From: Paragonimus westermani
Lineage: Eukaryota > Platyhelminthes > Trematoda > Plagiorchiida > Troglotrematidae
DNA: 64,000 nucleotides
NCBI GenBank assembly: GCA_008508345.1
Contig: QNGE01000846.1
Location: 45,565 to 109,564 of the forward strand
Reading direction: 5' to 3'
The notes under the pieces are model-generated. The model was not told the origin of the DNA. It did not search any database and saw nothing but the letters and a program-made list of their open reading frames with translations. This document shows positions 38,973 through 51,979 of the stretch, piece by piece (positions within the stretch are counted from its first letter, which is position 1; the number at the start of each line of letters is the position of its first letter). Both the position numbers and the translations under genes were made by a program.

Positions 38973-39208
38973 TCTGGTTTGCAATGAATGACTTTCGGTT
39001 CACAATACAAACGCGGTACTGGGATCACCAATCGTAGGTGCTCCGATTCTTTGGCGAAATCTGTGTTATGTTTTGAGCTCTCACACTCTGCATGAGGTAT
39101 GAAAGCCATCATACTCATGGTTCAAGTCTCATTCGATGGACGTTGGTTACTGTGTAGTTCAGAGGACAAATGTTTGCTGATTAAGTCATGTACTAGATAA
39201 CCTAATCT
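38973..39208 (+). repeat. direct duplication B, copy 1 (ends at N)
   Basis: 236-base segment beginning tctggtttgcaatgaatgac and ending exactly at the N at 39209. It is repeated after the N at 39210-39446 with only a few substitutions. Confidence 0.88.
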
Positions 39209-39209
39209 N

Positions 39210-39446
39210 TCTGGTTTGCAATGAATGACTTTCGGTTCACAATACAAACGCGGTACTGGGATCACCAATCTTAGGTTCTCCGATTCTTTGGCGAAATCTG
39301 TGTTATGTTTTGAGCTCTCACACTCTGCATGAGGTATGAAAGCCATCATACTCATGGTTCAAGTCTCATTCGAGGGACGCTGGTTACTGCGTAGTTCAGA
39401 GAACTAAGTGTTTGCTGATTAAGTCATGTACCAAATAAACTAATCT
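39210..39446 (+). repeat. direct duplication B, copy 2 (starts at N)
   Basis: 237-base near-copy of 38973-39208, starting on the base after the N. Confidence 0.88.
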
Positions 39447-42217
39447 TGGTTTTATTTTGCTAGATCTGTGCATAAAGCTAACTTGTGACTTAATTATATA
39501 TCTCAATAATTCCTCATCAGGTTTAATCATGAGCAAGATGGATTTTGTCCGAGATGTTCACCTTACTGTTTCCATCTCTGACAGTGTCGGACAGATTTCA
39601 AGTCTTAGGAATGTTTTCTGCATGACCACTGGAGTGTTGTTACAATCCTTAAGGTACATGCTGCGTAATGCTTCTTAACTCCCAAGTCTTTTTTGCACAG
39701 CAGATTGCCTTTTTGAGGTTTATTTTCTGCAGACAGCGCTGTTCTAGCAACATGACCCTCTGCCCACTTGTTCACCGAAATCTGTCTCTCAGTGCAAGGT
39801 GGGGATTATCTCTGAACAAGAATGTTGAATATCCTGTATCATCTTCAAAAACCTCCACCAAACTTTTCACGGACAATTATTTTAACTTCCGCATCCTGGA
39901 CAACATAAAAAGCTATTTGCTTGATCCGGTTGATTATGAACTTCGAAAGGACTGTGGCCTTCCCAAGTCGTTTGTTCACATCCTGATGCGGATATTGATA
40001 ACCAAGTAGCTTGTTGTTGAATTCTCGTCACAAACCAACTAACAGGAATTACCATATGATTAGCTTCTTATCAGGTGTGCATAAGCCCCAGTGATGTTAT
40101 GGGTAAACATGTGCGTGTGTATGATTAGCTGCCTCACATATGGTACCTGGTTGGTTGTGGCCATAGGTGAAAGAAGCAAACCGTCCATGCCCAGGTCTGT
40201 TAATGTAACGTATCAGTTGTCATCACTACTCACCTTGTCGAATCTGTACACTTTGAACCCTCCTGTACTCGTGCGAATCAGAAGAGGAATTTAGGGCCTT
40301 CACACTACCTGCAGACTTGTTGACTGATATTGATTGAAAAACACGTACATTTGTTCACAAGTAAATTTTGGATGTCAGGCCACGAGCGACATACTTCAAC
40401 TCCAGTCACATCAAGTCTAAATGATCGAAATTCAATGAACCATCCGGATCAATTACTTGTCTACGGAGAGCAATACTTCTTCCTTTAACCAACAGCCCTT
40501 TGCTTTGGTGGACAGTCGTGACCACTCATCATCAATGTGACTACGTTCGGGCTATCTATGCTGTCAACCACACAGCTACCTCCCTATCCCCTCGTTGGTG
40601 ATACCGACCAGTGGACAGACCGACACATTCTCAAGCTGCTCCGCAAAAGTCCATTTACTCTCACCGTTTTCCCAGGCCTGGCCTACAAATCCGGACAAGT
40701 TAAGTCAGATTTTTGTTGCTAAGTTATTTTTTTGTTGTTCACTGAAAAGACGAGAAAACAGCGTTATCAGTCGAACGAATCCAATACACCAATTACGGAC
40801 TTTTTAAGCACAAGTTAACTCTTCTGTCTAGAAGAAGATAAGCCGGAAACGTTGGAAGTATCAGTTTCCAAGGTGAGACAACAATTCTGTGTACAAATCA
40901 ATCGTGTAATTAAAAATGCGGAAAAGATATGATATGAAGGAGACCATGGTTGTGAGTGCAAGACAACCAGATAGGTTAAGCGTCATCTAATTACTGCGTT
41001 TGTTATTAAGTGGGATGAATTAAACGATTGCGATGCGGGCCGTCAGAATAAACGTTGTTTGCATACTTGTTTTGAGTGTATCTGCCCTTTGTGTGGATGA
41101 GCGTTGGGTACAATTCACTTCAGATAGAGATGTCTAACTAGACTAAACTAAAATATGCATACGAACCAGTTCATTTCACACGGGAAACTGGGACCTTAAC
41201 CTAGTCTCTTCATATCCCAGTTAGTTGATTTGTTTGAATGATGACAGGAAGAGAGATGACAACAAAATTAACAAACCGACGATATACAAACAGTAATAGC
41301 GATCCATTTGTTGGAGAGGCATATGTCGACTTGAGCATCGGTGAGAAATTTTTCCATGAAGAAACAATCTTATGGGAATTGGCAAAATAAAATGTCTTTG
41401 GAAATTTAAGTGATGGAGACAAGTGTTAATGGAATTATCCTCATTGTCATTGGTTAAACTACTATATCTAATCAATGATAAACCCAAGTAGGCGTTGTAT
41501 CAGTTGACACTTGTCAAGAGGTCACCAGACAAAATGTGATCAATCCTGCCAACCTAGCCAGTGCAACCGGAAAGTAGAATAATTTCAAACTTACCAAAAT
41601 CTTAACGGGCAGTACTTGAAGGCACGGATTTAAGTCATGTTGAATTATTTAACTGCACTTTGGGAATTTATTTGGACCTACACAGACAAATTAATGTTTC
41701 CCATCTTCTGGGTAGAAAAAGTACGCTCAGCTGATAGTTTCTGAAATTTCGACAGCCGAAGAACCTGTTGGGGTTACTCCGTTGCTGACAGTTTCACTAA
41801 CCAGTGGAGGGACGTTTTTAACGAGACATTCTTCTGTGTGCTTATAATTAAAAATCATTTGCAATCTCTATAATAAACAGAGTTAGTTTATTGTATGACC
41901 TTCTGTTTGATATTCAGTCTGTTATACAAAACGTTTCAGTCTGTGGAAAATCTCCACGATTTGTTTGTGTGTTAGCGCTTGTATTTCACACAAACTTATA
42001 TCTCAATTGTCTGAATTACTATTTATGTAGAAGGATTATGCGAAAGTTAATCTACTACTCATCAGTAATCTAAAATATCGCCTTGCAGGTTTAATGAGAT
42101 CAGTGATTTCGACCTGTCTTGGATGTCCTGATCGCTGGGTAGTCGGTTGGAGCTAACAGGACAGTTTCTGTGTCTTCTCTCGAGGCAATCGGACAACCTG
42201 ATCATTGCTCACAAGCC
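39447..42217. other. no recognised gene; possible exon-like frames near 39.7-40.8 kb
   Basis: Plus-strand open frames at 39457-39678, 39668-40009, 40091-40294 and 40537-40722 follow each other, but none has a recognisable domain. The frame at 40537-40722 ends in a segment (DRHILKLLRKSPFTLTVFP) faintly like the last helix and strand of a PDZ domain, with a possible donor near 40705. This is weak and not annotated as a gene. Confidence 0.25.
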
Positions 42218-42461
42218 AGAGTGGTTGTGCGTTAGGATTTGATAATTTGGTCGTGCCTAATGTGAGGTCAATGACGCAGTGGTCAACACGGTTGCCTCAT
42301 GATTGGAATGGCCGGATTTCATATCCCTGTAGTGGCAAGAATATGCACTACTGACGAGCTATAATCACAGCGAAACTCGAGTCTAGTGCTTCTTTTCGAA
42401 AGTCTATCTGATTGCAAAGCTTGCGAGCAAGTGTGAGTGATGTTCAACTTGAGGAAAAAAA
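42218..42461 (+). mobile_element. tRNA-related SINE with hammerhead ribozyme (best copy)
   Basis: Most complete copy of the window's SINE family. The head carries an A-box-like tgacgcagtgg (42272-42282) and a B-box-like ggatttcatatccc (about 42314-42327), spaced as in a tRNA gene, so Pol III transcription is plausible. A hammerhead ribozyme follows at 42345-42389. Next is the body (gtctatctgattgcaaag) and the tail gtgagtgatgttcaacttga, followed by an A-rich stretch. Other copies lie at 5950 (-), 8221 (+), 18335 (+), 54890 (-), 55206 (+), 58416 (+) and 59905 (-). A SINE with this arrangement (Sm-alpha) is known in schistosomes. Whether this family is homologous is not established here. Confidence 0.82.
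42345..42389 (+). ncRNA. hammerhead ribozyme in SINE
   Basis: 45-nt hammerhead. Stem I is a perfect 6 bp: gcacta (42345-42350) with tagtgc (42384-42389). The first catalytic box is CTGACGA (42351-42357); position 7, the C, is the freely variable base. Stem II is gct (42358-42360) with agc (42369-42371), closing an 8-nt loop. The second box GAAA is at 42372-42375. Stem III is the palindrome ACTCGAGT (42375-42382), and the cleavage base is C at 42383. All conserved core bases are present. Stem III has almost no loop, as in known metazoan retroelement hammerheads that cleave poorly as monomers and better as dimers. Confidence 0.85.
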
Positions 42462-43015
42462 CAAGTTAACCTGGATTTTACACGTAAGCGGCATATATTT
42501 TTCACAAAAACCACTTAATCCGGTTCACAATTAATAGGCTGAGGTGGCATAACACTGATTCAAAACAACTAAGTCTGAGCAACCTGTGATTCAAACTTGT
42601 GGGCAGTTTTCCAAACGGTACTGTTGAAACTTATCTACCAGATCAGGAGTTAAGGATCATCGAACTTGTGAGAAGGCTTACGACAAACATAATTCATCCG
42701 CTAAAACTCTGTTTGAGAATCACTTGCTTTCCGGTAAAGCCATTAACTGCCGTCTCGTGGTCTAATGAATAGTCTTCCAGGTCATCATTCTGATGATCAT
42801 TTACTTATCATGTACATAATTTCATGGCACACATAAAGCTGCACAGATAAAACTGTGTTGAAAAATTAGCGTATTGTTTTGTCTACGTTCACTGTGATCA
42901 AATACACATGAATCACCTTCCGTCAACTATATCTGGGCCTTTGTTATGCGATCGCAACAGAAAAAGAAATGAAGCAGAACAATGGGAACAAAATCAGCTC
43001 TGTTAACAATCCACT
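42462..43015. other. nothing recognised
   Basis: Spacer downstream of the SINE with no supported feature. Confidence 0.35.
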
Positions 43016-43237
43016 TCAAGATTCACTAAAAGTGTCTAAAAAATAACACGAAATCTCCGCAATCCCCTTCAAACAATGAATAAAATAATCTCCCCGGATG
43101 TTCTGGACCGTATGGGACACGTCTCTGTTTACAGCGGAACGACTGTGTATAAAGTCAGCAACATGTTGTCTCTTTTCTGGGGCACCGATAATGTTCACGC
43201 CAAATACATCAAGGCGGTGCCTGTAGCTAGTGAACAC
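43016..43237 (-). mobile_element. possible LINE reverse transcriptase fragment
   Basis: 73-codon minus-strand frame. The segment VFGVNIIGAPEKRQHVADFI resembles the G---LG-PIG----V--FI block that follows the RT palm in some non-LTR elements. NIRGDYFIHCLKG follows. One short match, no catalytic motif, so this is tentative; it could be chance. Confidence 0.3.
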
Positions 43238-46200
43238 TAAACCGTTAACCTCAACGAAACACTCTCCGACCGGACCACAGACATGGATGCAACGGGTGTT
43301 CGTCGACCGGCGTCCAGTTATTTATTATGCACCCAGTTAGTATTTTTCTGGGTCTCATGATTAACGGGTTTAGTCATCGGTGTAAGCTAATGGTACACTA
43401 TCACAAAAGTCAACCAAGTAACTTCCGAGATGTTTTACTGTGTTCATCTTTTAATGGACACAGAAATTCTCAAATTGATTGATCATATTTCCAGAAAACT
43501 TATGAGCAGGAAGAATAATGTAATACAGAATTTCATAAATATTGTCGTTATTCACACGAATTTCCATTGATCGTAGTTACACCTTCCTTGTTCAAATATA
43601 CTAGTCATCAAACTTGAGGTAGGACTTTATCATAATTTGCCAGCAGTCAATACCATCGTCATGACCACGAGTTGAGTTTTGTGAGGGAAATATGTTGACC
43701 ATTGGGACTTCGATGTCAACTGAAGGAAGGCCAAATTATATTGACTAAAAGATCACCCACGTCCATTCATATGTAAAGGTCAGTTTACCCAACAACTAGA
43801 ACGGTGAGTTCATGGATCACTTATCATGCTCACAAGCATCGGTTTAGTCATTCTGGTACCAGTGAATCTAGGTATCTTTGTGTGGTGATTATCCTATCAG
43901 ACGGCGAAAGAGTGTGCAATCACTGATGTAGGCTGTCAGCACGCACCGAGTGGTTATGCGTAATTGAACAAGAGTCTCATAGTTCGATAATGATTATTAC
44001 ATGAATATTTCCGTCTGCTCGTTTTGCGTCTACAGCTGAAGCAACTGTATTTCGCTACTACGCTTACGGTCGTCTTATACACGCGACCTTTAAGTTTCAG
44101 AGGGATGCTTCTCAATCATCAAAGATAACAAGTGTAATAGGCACTACCGTTTTTCACACATTAGCCTACAAATTACGTAGTCACTCGTTTGAGACCGGTT
44201 GCTTCGGATAGACTTTTACAATTTTAGAAGGACTGACAATTTCATACAGTTCCTGTGTTCTGGGTGGTGAGAGGGGGGAAACGATCAGTCCCCTCCTTTC
44301 ACGACATCCCATGCACCAGAATGTGTATGTATCAAGTGCTTCAATCTTAACTAACTGTATGAGTTAACTAACCTTATTTTGTAAGTCCAGCCAAGGTTTC
44401 AGCTGATGAATCGGTGGCTGGGGTAGCAAAGATACCTGCACTTGAGTTTGGAGAGAACTCTGTGTGACAATTCACAGTGGATCGTTCTAACTTTGGCGAC
44501 CTCACTGGTCCACGGAGTAATGTCGGCTTGATGACATTACTTGAAGTGGCTACACAAGAATGTGGTGATTCTGGTTGGTGATTCATTCGATTATCTGAAA
44601 ATTTACAAGTTATGCAAAGCCCACATTTTTAGTCTGCCGTGAATGTGAGCTTCACCGTTAACAGAAAGGTATGCTGAAAAGAGTTCACTGATGTGATTAG
44701 GGGGAGTAAGTGAACATAAGTGTGCACTAATTAGAAGGTAGAAATCACATCTGAAATGAAACATAACCGCTTTATTTGATACACATGATTAGCACTTCAC
44801 TATGCAGTGAAACAAAAAACCGGCGGCAAAATGTGATTACTGAGTATAGTTGCATTCCACTGTAAAGATTCCAGCTGCCAAGCTGTCAAAAATGTCGCGA
44901 TTGTGTACTGTGTGTAATGGTATGTTCTGAATAAAAGGATGTTTTGATAACAGCGGTATGGTAGGTTATTCTTCAATCAAGTCAATTCTGGCATATTGTC
45001 ATCTCATAGCAACTCGGTTTGATGTAAATGTCATATACAAATACTATTATTGACAATGTATTAGGAATTATTAAGTTGGCTTACGTTGTCCTGGAATTGT
45101 GTTGGAATTAGGCATAACAAAAGCGATTTCAAGAGACTCTCTTCACTTGTCCGACTACTAAAACATAAATAGAAACAACCTAGTTTGGTTCTGCAAACAA
45201 ATTCGTTCATACAACTGACTGTTAACAAAGTGAACGATGTTACTTTCTATGATAATCCCAGGCCCGTTGCAGATGCTGACAGAGTACTTTCCACCCGGTG
45301 CGTAATTCTGTTGGCGTATTGCACAGAAATTAATCTACTTCGATAATGTGCCCAAAGTCTAGTACATTCTTTCTGGTTTACCCTTATATCTATCGCATGC
45401 AACGTTCAAGAACCATTGTTGCAACTGTTCACGTACAAACACACGCACACAATGTGTCAGTGTACACGAAGGTTTATCAGGAAGTGCTGAACAGACAGAA
45501 CGTCTACGTGCGTAGTTGACATATTAATAATGTTAGGTGTTGATGGCTATTTTTGAAAGGTCGCCACCTTTCAGAACGAAATCAAAAGCAGAACTTGTGG
45601 CACGAAATAAATCCAAGTTCGTTGAGTTCTTAATAGTTATTTTAGAGACAAACTATACCAGTGAAACAAAGAAATGGAACTGGTGCTGACGCCTTAGCTC
45701 GGCTTGGTTTCTAGCTCCATTGTTTTAACGCGGGACGTACCAAACTTGTTTCACTCTGATGTTCGTAACATATCTGATGTCAATGAAACGTGCTATCCTG
45801 ATTGGTCACCGCGCTGACATACCAGTGTGCTCACATTATCGACAGTGATTGGCCGTGGCTTTCTATGAATCGCCGGTTGACTTCGTATCGATGCGTTTGT
45901 TCAACCCAATTTCTTTACACCTATGATCCGGCGCTACTTGTCGCTAAGAAAACTGAATGACATACGACGATGCATGGGTACGCCATGAATATTTGTTTTA
46001 ACTGTATTGTTTTCCGTGTTAAGGTGCGCATAATTTAACAAGTCTAGGTGCATATTCTGAAATTTCTCAGTAAGAAACACAAATGCCAAATGTTACTATG
46101 CAGCCAATGAATTGATATTGCGGGTAAGATCAACTAGCCTGAAACTGTACAAAGAATCCAAATTTTCAAACGTTGGATCCAGAGAAACGCACAGGTTACA

Positions 46201-49200
46201 AAACATATTACGAGCAGATAGATGAAAGTTTCATACAAAATTTGTCCAGCAGTACAACCCCTGAAAACTGTCCGACCAACTTTTTCGTGAAATATTTAAC
46301 CGCATGAATCGAGAAGACGAAGACGTTATTACTAAGATAACTAGTCTTTATGTCGTTATATAACAGGCATATGTCCACAATTTAAAAAACGCCAGCCAAA
46401 CGCAAAGAACCAGCCACAGATGCATACGGAATTCAACTGGAAATCTTGCTTTGTTGTGGAATGGAATTCTACGTCATGTATATCTGCGTATGAGCGGCGT
46501 AGATGCATGTAAACTAAACTACGCCAATCTCCATTTATCCAGAGATCTTTCGCAACGACCTCATTTAAACAAAATTATTCAAAACGCAACGAGCCACCAC
46601 TTTGAATATAGTGGACCATGTGGTTTTGCTCAACTGTGCAAACCGAGAGCAGAGTCAGTTGGTAAAGAGCTACTGATTCGAACCGAGTGCTGATAATTCA
46701 CCTCACCAGCGGAATACAATGCACACACTCCAGTTCTGCTTTATCTTCACACTGTGTGGCTAACTCTGGCCTCCTTCAATGGAATACTGTGTCGTACTTT
46801 TATTCAAAGTTTACCTTAAGTTTAATGCAATTACTAGAACTAGGCATGTTGAAAATGTGGAATAGACATTAACACCTAGGGGTAACACTTCAGTTTGCTT
46901 CTGGCAGTAAATGAATTAAATTTTTTATAAACTGCGTATAGAAAATGAAGTGAAGAAACCACCAAAAGATGGTTCAGTGCGCGTGAGCTCCAATGATTCA
47001 CTGACCACCATCGCAGAGAAAGTGTGATCGTATGAACGTCCTCTGTGCACACAAAAAGTGAACGATGTTTTCTGATTGCAAATGCTTTCGTTGGCAGTGT
47101 CAGCTTCAAGTAGCACTTCAATGTAGCACTGTCCTGAACAATTTGGGCGGGTCAGTTGAATGGTCGTTTGCTAGACTGTGCCTGATGATAGATAAAGCCA
47201 GGTTCTTTAACGTTTTTTTCTTCAGTAGGTCGTTTTTGGACTTTATGTTTAATGTAGACTTCGATAGGCGTATTTACAGGAACTGGTTTGTTGTACACAT
47301 GTGTACTTCACAGCGGCTGCATTTGAACTCTCACAGTATGTATGAGACAAATTGTTTGTGCCAATGTGATGCACAACCAAGCTCTTACACAGTTGAGTAG
47401 CTAAGTTCAACAGGTGATTCAACTGGCTAATTGACTGGCCACCCTCTAAATGTAGTTGCATCGGTATACTCTTCTTTCAAACACTGTAGTCTTCCAGTTT
47501 CAACACTTTTTCTTACTGAGGATACCCGCGTACTTTGTCGGTTAACCGCAATCGATTATTGCCTCTTTAATGGATATCTTTTCGCAACCACTCTTCTACT
47601 CTTATTTTTCTAATTCTGTGAAATTGGATTATTGCTTATTGTCATTTCAAGACTATCCGTGTGTGTCTCATGAAGATCTAAAATAAACGGACTGTCAAGA
47701 CTCTCATGATTATGTCCGTCAGGGACGATATTGTGGGTGTAGCTTATACTAAAACTTCTGGCGCAACACCATTGCACTGAGTTCTTTTTTGAACCAATCA
47801 GTAGTTGGTTACAAACTGATTATTGTTGCAGTACTCAGAATCTCGTACTCGGTTTGTGTTCAGTCATAAACAGCTTCACTTGGGATAATCGGGGGTTAGT
47901 TAATGCCATGACATGCTTCTTCCCACATATATTTTTTTACGTGTCAGGAGTCACCAATTTCATTCGGTTCGTCCGGAAATGTTTTCACAGTCACCAATAC
48001 CCACTACCACATTTCAAGTTTGATCAATGTCTTTACATCTTCCATTGCATTGTACAGCAAACACTTAGTCTTTCATGATACAACTGAAAAAAACAGTCAA
48101 AAGAACGAACTGCTTTAAGTTTTTGCCTGTCTTTTTGAATAAATGCAGTTGGCCTTAACAATTGGTGGTTCTGAATCACAAGTGAGTAACAGTGAATGAT
48201 TTACTGACGGAAACATTGGGATATTTCTCTGATTTCAGACTTATCTCTCCTTTATCTACTTCTGTGACACAAGTTCCTGTATGTGAACCAAAAGTGCCTC
48301 TAGTGAGTATGGCCGTTTCCGGTATGATCAAAGTATGTAGCACACCACAGTGACAGGGTTTTCAAAGCTAAAAGAATCACAACACATCTAAGGTGTTGAA
48401 TTTCAATCGCAATGTGTCATATGTGGTCTTTCAGTTGACCGAATAATCCAAGTTGTTCACCACTGGCGTTCTTAAATCTCATTCACACGCGCCCAGTGTC
48501 AACAAGGTCGTGAAAAACAGTACTGACAACGAACGTGCCTGGTTTTATGTTTACTGGCAGCCAACAGTGAGTGTTTCTCAATGGATGCCCGCGTTAGTTA
48601 ACCGAGTTCACTTGGTATGGTTTCAAACCATTCATGACACTCTGTTGTACAGTCAATGTGAAAGAGAACTAGTGAGGTGAAAGTGTTGGAATGGTCAATA
48701 AGGAGTAGACTAAACTAAAGAGAACCCAGAAGTAAGCCTACCGGGAATTTTATATCGATGGAAAACCACTTTAACAGTTGTTGTACCCTCTTCAATCTGA
48801 ACACGAAAAATTTGGTAATAAACAACCCACCTAAGGAACAGTTCGATGAGACTTCAGTTTTGGACTCTTAACAGGATGGAGTAGGCAACTGTGTAAGAAC
48901 CGTACACAATATAAGCTAGGTAACGCAGATGAGTAGACTTCAGTCAGATTCCTCGACAGGGTAGTCATGAGAAACCATCGGACTTGTAATACATGAGTGT
49001 CTTCCAAGACGGTCAAGCCACGCTTAAGATATGTAAATTTACAACCATTTACTCGTTCGTTGTGTACAAAACGTTACTGCGATGAAGCCTGTTATTTGAC
49101 GCCACGACTGAGCACATTTTTCCTGGGCATTTTTCATGTACGTGCTTTTTACGTTCGTGAGGCAGCTTTATAACTGTGTTGTTTAAGGACGTGGTTATGT

Positions 49201-49502
49201 GACAACAGACCGTCAAGTTCAATGCTCACGGAACAGTGGAGAATACTTACTTGACTTCGGTGAGAAATCTGCCAACGGTAATTTTAGAAATTGGCTTGTT
49301 AGTTACATCTCTCTACTTCACGAAGACAGTGTTGCATTAAACTTACACTTTGGCATGGCAGCCAGGTGTAGCGCAAACTGAGAATCTTATGAACATACAC
49401 ACACAACAGGTTAAGAATTATGTGAAGCGCATTCTGGCGGAGGGCACACTAGTATAACATCTTTGTTTAAATTACTTAGGGCCGCTTACTTATAGTTTAC
49501 CT
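43238..49502. other. no recognised gene
   Basis: More than 6 kb. Open frames up to 111 codons (47065-47400, +) show no domain. A short stretch near 45,685 (GADALARL) recalls the end of a retroelement RNase H but has no supporting context. No RNA gene was seen. Confidence 0.35.
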
Positions 49503-49665
49503 ATTCACAACAATTGCACCGGTCACACAGCAAGGCGCTTGTCGGACAGAATGCACGAACTCCATCCAGCTTGGTTGACGACCGTGCGTCAACGAAAGAT
49601 GTCTAGTGCAATACTGATTCACCTAGTCGATCTAAGCCCCAGAATCATTGTGCATATCACAATTA
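49503..49665 (+). mobile_element. Penelope-like element, GIY-YIG fragment
   Basis: The reading CTGHTARRLSDRMHELHPAW followed by SSAILIHLVDLSPRI aligns with the middle of the PLE GIY-YIG domain (YIGRT-RRLSDR-REHHP-WL block) in the 52- and 59-kb copies. YIGRT has become CTGHT. No C-terminal EA-I-L motif follows, so the copy is cut off or scrambled after about 49665. Confidence 0.7.
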
Positions 49666-51608
49666 TCCCGGTTTGCTGCGTCACAAATGTTCACCCCAGA
49701 GGGGAAAAGCCATATTCTGGTCCTTGAAGAGAGACTGCGCGAATTCAGCTGCCAAACTTTAATCTTGGGTACAGAAGTCTGCTGTTCATGAGCTTGAGTT
49801 GATACGGTCCACTACAGTTCAAACAACTGGTATGACACCACAGTTACCGTGTCCGTAATAACTAAATGACAGTAGATTTACACTTCATTACGGTACGCAA
49901 AATCATAGCTTGACAATTACTCGTACACCTTTTATTTTATAATCGATTTGAATATATCAGCGATGAGCAGTGTGTCTACTGTATTTTAACCCGTCACTAA
50001 ATCTTTGTTTGTATCAGAACAATTTTACAAGATCTACCTTGTCAGCTAAACTTTGTAAATCGAAATAGTATTAACGGTGTAACATTTTCATGGGTTTACT
50101 TATAGTTGGTCTAACATAAAATCCCCGATAGACCAGGTAAGCCATTTTGAAAGCTGGGATCTCGTTGTAGAAATGATGAGCCTTAATGAACGAATGTTTT
50201 GGGTCATTTAGACGAGCGGTGCCTATGAATGAATTACGGATGGAAGGTCGACCGTGCGTCAACTGAGCCTCCATCGTGATATGCTAAGTGAGGGGCGTGA
50301 CTATTGCTAGTAGTAAGTGGTCTAGGGATGATCAAATGGGGGTTTGGTTGGTTTGAACTAAACACCACACACTTGTAAGTACAGCTATCACCTCTACCTG
50401 TTTGACTGCCTTTATGTTCGTCACTAGCGCATACCCTAACCACGACCGAAATTTTCACTGCGACCAAACGTCTATGAGGCTGCTGTATCGAGACAAGTTG
50501 GTAACTTGTTCGATATTCACATATGAAGATGACTGAGAATTCATATGCACTAATTCAGTCGCGCTTAATTCAAAATCGCTAGTGCGGTGTTCGCCAGAGT
50601 TGTTACTTGAATGCTTAGCGAATAGTGTTGAATGTACCTACTACTAGTAACTCCCAGCGGTAGCGACAGTCAAGTCTGTCGCCTCTCGTTGGATGAAGTT
50701 AAGTAAATTAACTGTGCTTGTGAGTCAGCTGCGATCAAACGCGTGTGACGTTCCGTTCAAATGCATTTGATTGCTGGTGAATTCGTAAGATTGTCACGTT
50801 TCTGCGATTCTCTAATTCACACGATTTGTGTCTTTTTCAGTCATCATGCCTCCCCTCACCAACTGGAAGTAATTATTACGCCAGCTTGATTACGCCCGTC
50901 AGTATGTCAGTTTTAGCAATCCTCTTGTTTGCCATACGTTTCTGAACCTACCGGCAACTGAACATCAGCACCTAGTCAGGTAGTCAGTGTGACCAAATTC
51001 TGAACTACACAATTTCTTTGATAATTTTTTTCTAAGTGGCTCGTGGAAAGGCTATATCTTTGTTACCGTTCATACCACACTTTGTTCTTAGTATCGTTTG
51101 TTAAGATTACTGCTCGTTAATGTCACTTTTGAATATGAAGACACGTTTCATTGAGGAAGCTTCAACCGCATAAAAACTTGACTACTTAAACAATCAATTG
51201 TAAGCAATCATCTCGGTCTCGCCTGAAAGCATTAGAAAACAAATAACCAGATGAACAACTCTCGGGTCACTTGTTGAGGTGCTCTCCTACTCATATTCTA
51301 GTTTTGTAGTGAGACACATGCAAATAAGGAGTGCAAGAAGGAACATGAATTGTAGATTGTACACAATCTACCACACCTGCGGAGCATCAAACAACATAAG
51401 GAGAAAATTACGTTCACGTTACAGTCAACACAGTGTTCAGGTTTTTTTTCGTACATACTTAGATCACATACCGGTGATACTCAATGTGATATGTAGAAAA
51501 TGATATAGGTCACAGTTTAAATTTACTTAAAATGCTGACTTGGTTTCGGAATTTTTTCACGGTGTTTGCGGTAGATAACAGCCCGTAACTCACCGGTTTT
51601 ATGATCAT
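49666..51608. other. no recognised gene
   Basis: Nothing coding is supported. The LINE 3'-UTR core cttgtgagtcagc occurs near 50718, perhaps a short remnant. Confidence 0.35.
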
Positions 51609-51775
51609 ACGGTAGCGAAAAAGGCGTTCAATAGATCACAGTCTTTATTGCCCAAATTGCATGTTCCCATTTCACGCGTGCGCTCGCTTGTATGAGCCAG
51701 AATTCCGAACCACAAGAGCCCAGGTCTCCGCTCACACATCGTTTGCACTTCGGCCCGGTTTGTGTGTATCGAACG
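51609..51775 (+). repeat. dispersed repeat shared with window end
   Basis: Aligns with 63633-63673 joined to 63880-64000, i.e. with the repeat at the right edge once the fold-back insertion is left out. Shared blocks include gtagcga-aaggcgt, tctttattg-ccaaat, tatgagcca/tca with aattcc, and cgctcacac or cgttcacac. It lies about 200 bases upstream of a PLE remnant, so it may belong to that element's 5' side; this is inference. Confidence 0.6.
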
Positions 51776-51979
51776 CCTTCTGTCAGGGGAGTTTTCACCT
51801 GCCATTTCTCTTCCTTTGGTCCGACTCAGTTGAGCGATTGGTCATCCGGTCTTCCCACGCTGTCCCCGATCTACTAGCTGTGGGCTTTCTGACGTACCTC
51901 TCGGCCGCGTTGAGGTATTCGGCAGAGAGTTGAAGTACCCGCACCTCCGGTTAGATAACCCACCACAGTATGATAAACC

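Noticed and set aside
45680..45725. Reading GADALARL, like the end of a Gypsy RNase H
   Set aside because: Eight residues with no flanking RNase H or integrase motif in any frame; likely chance.
47188..47212. CTGATGA near 47190 as a ribozyme
   Set aside because: No GAAA within range.
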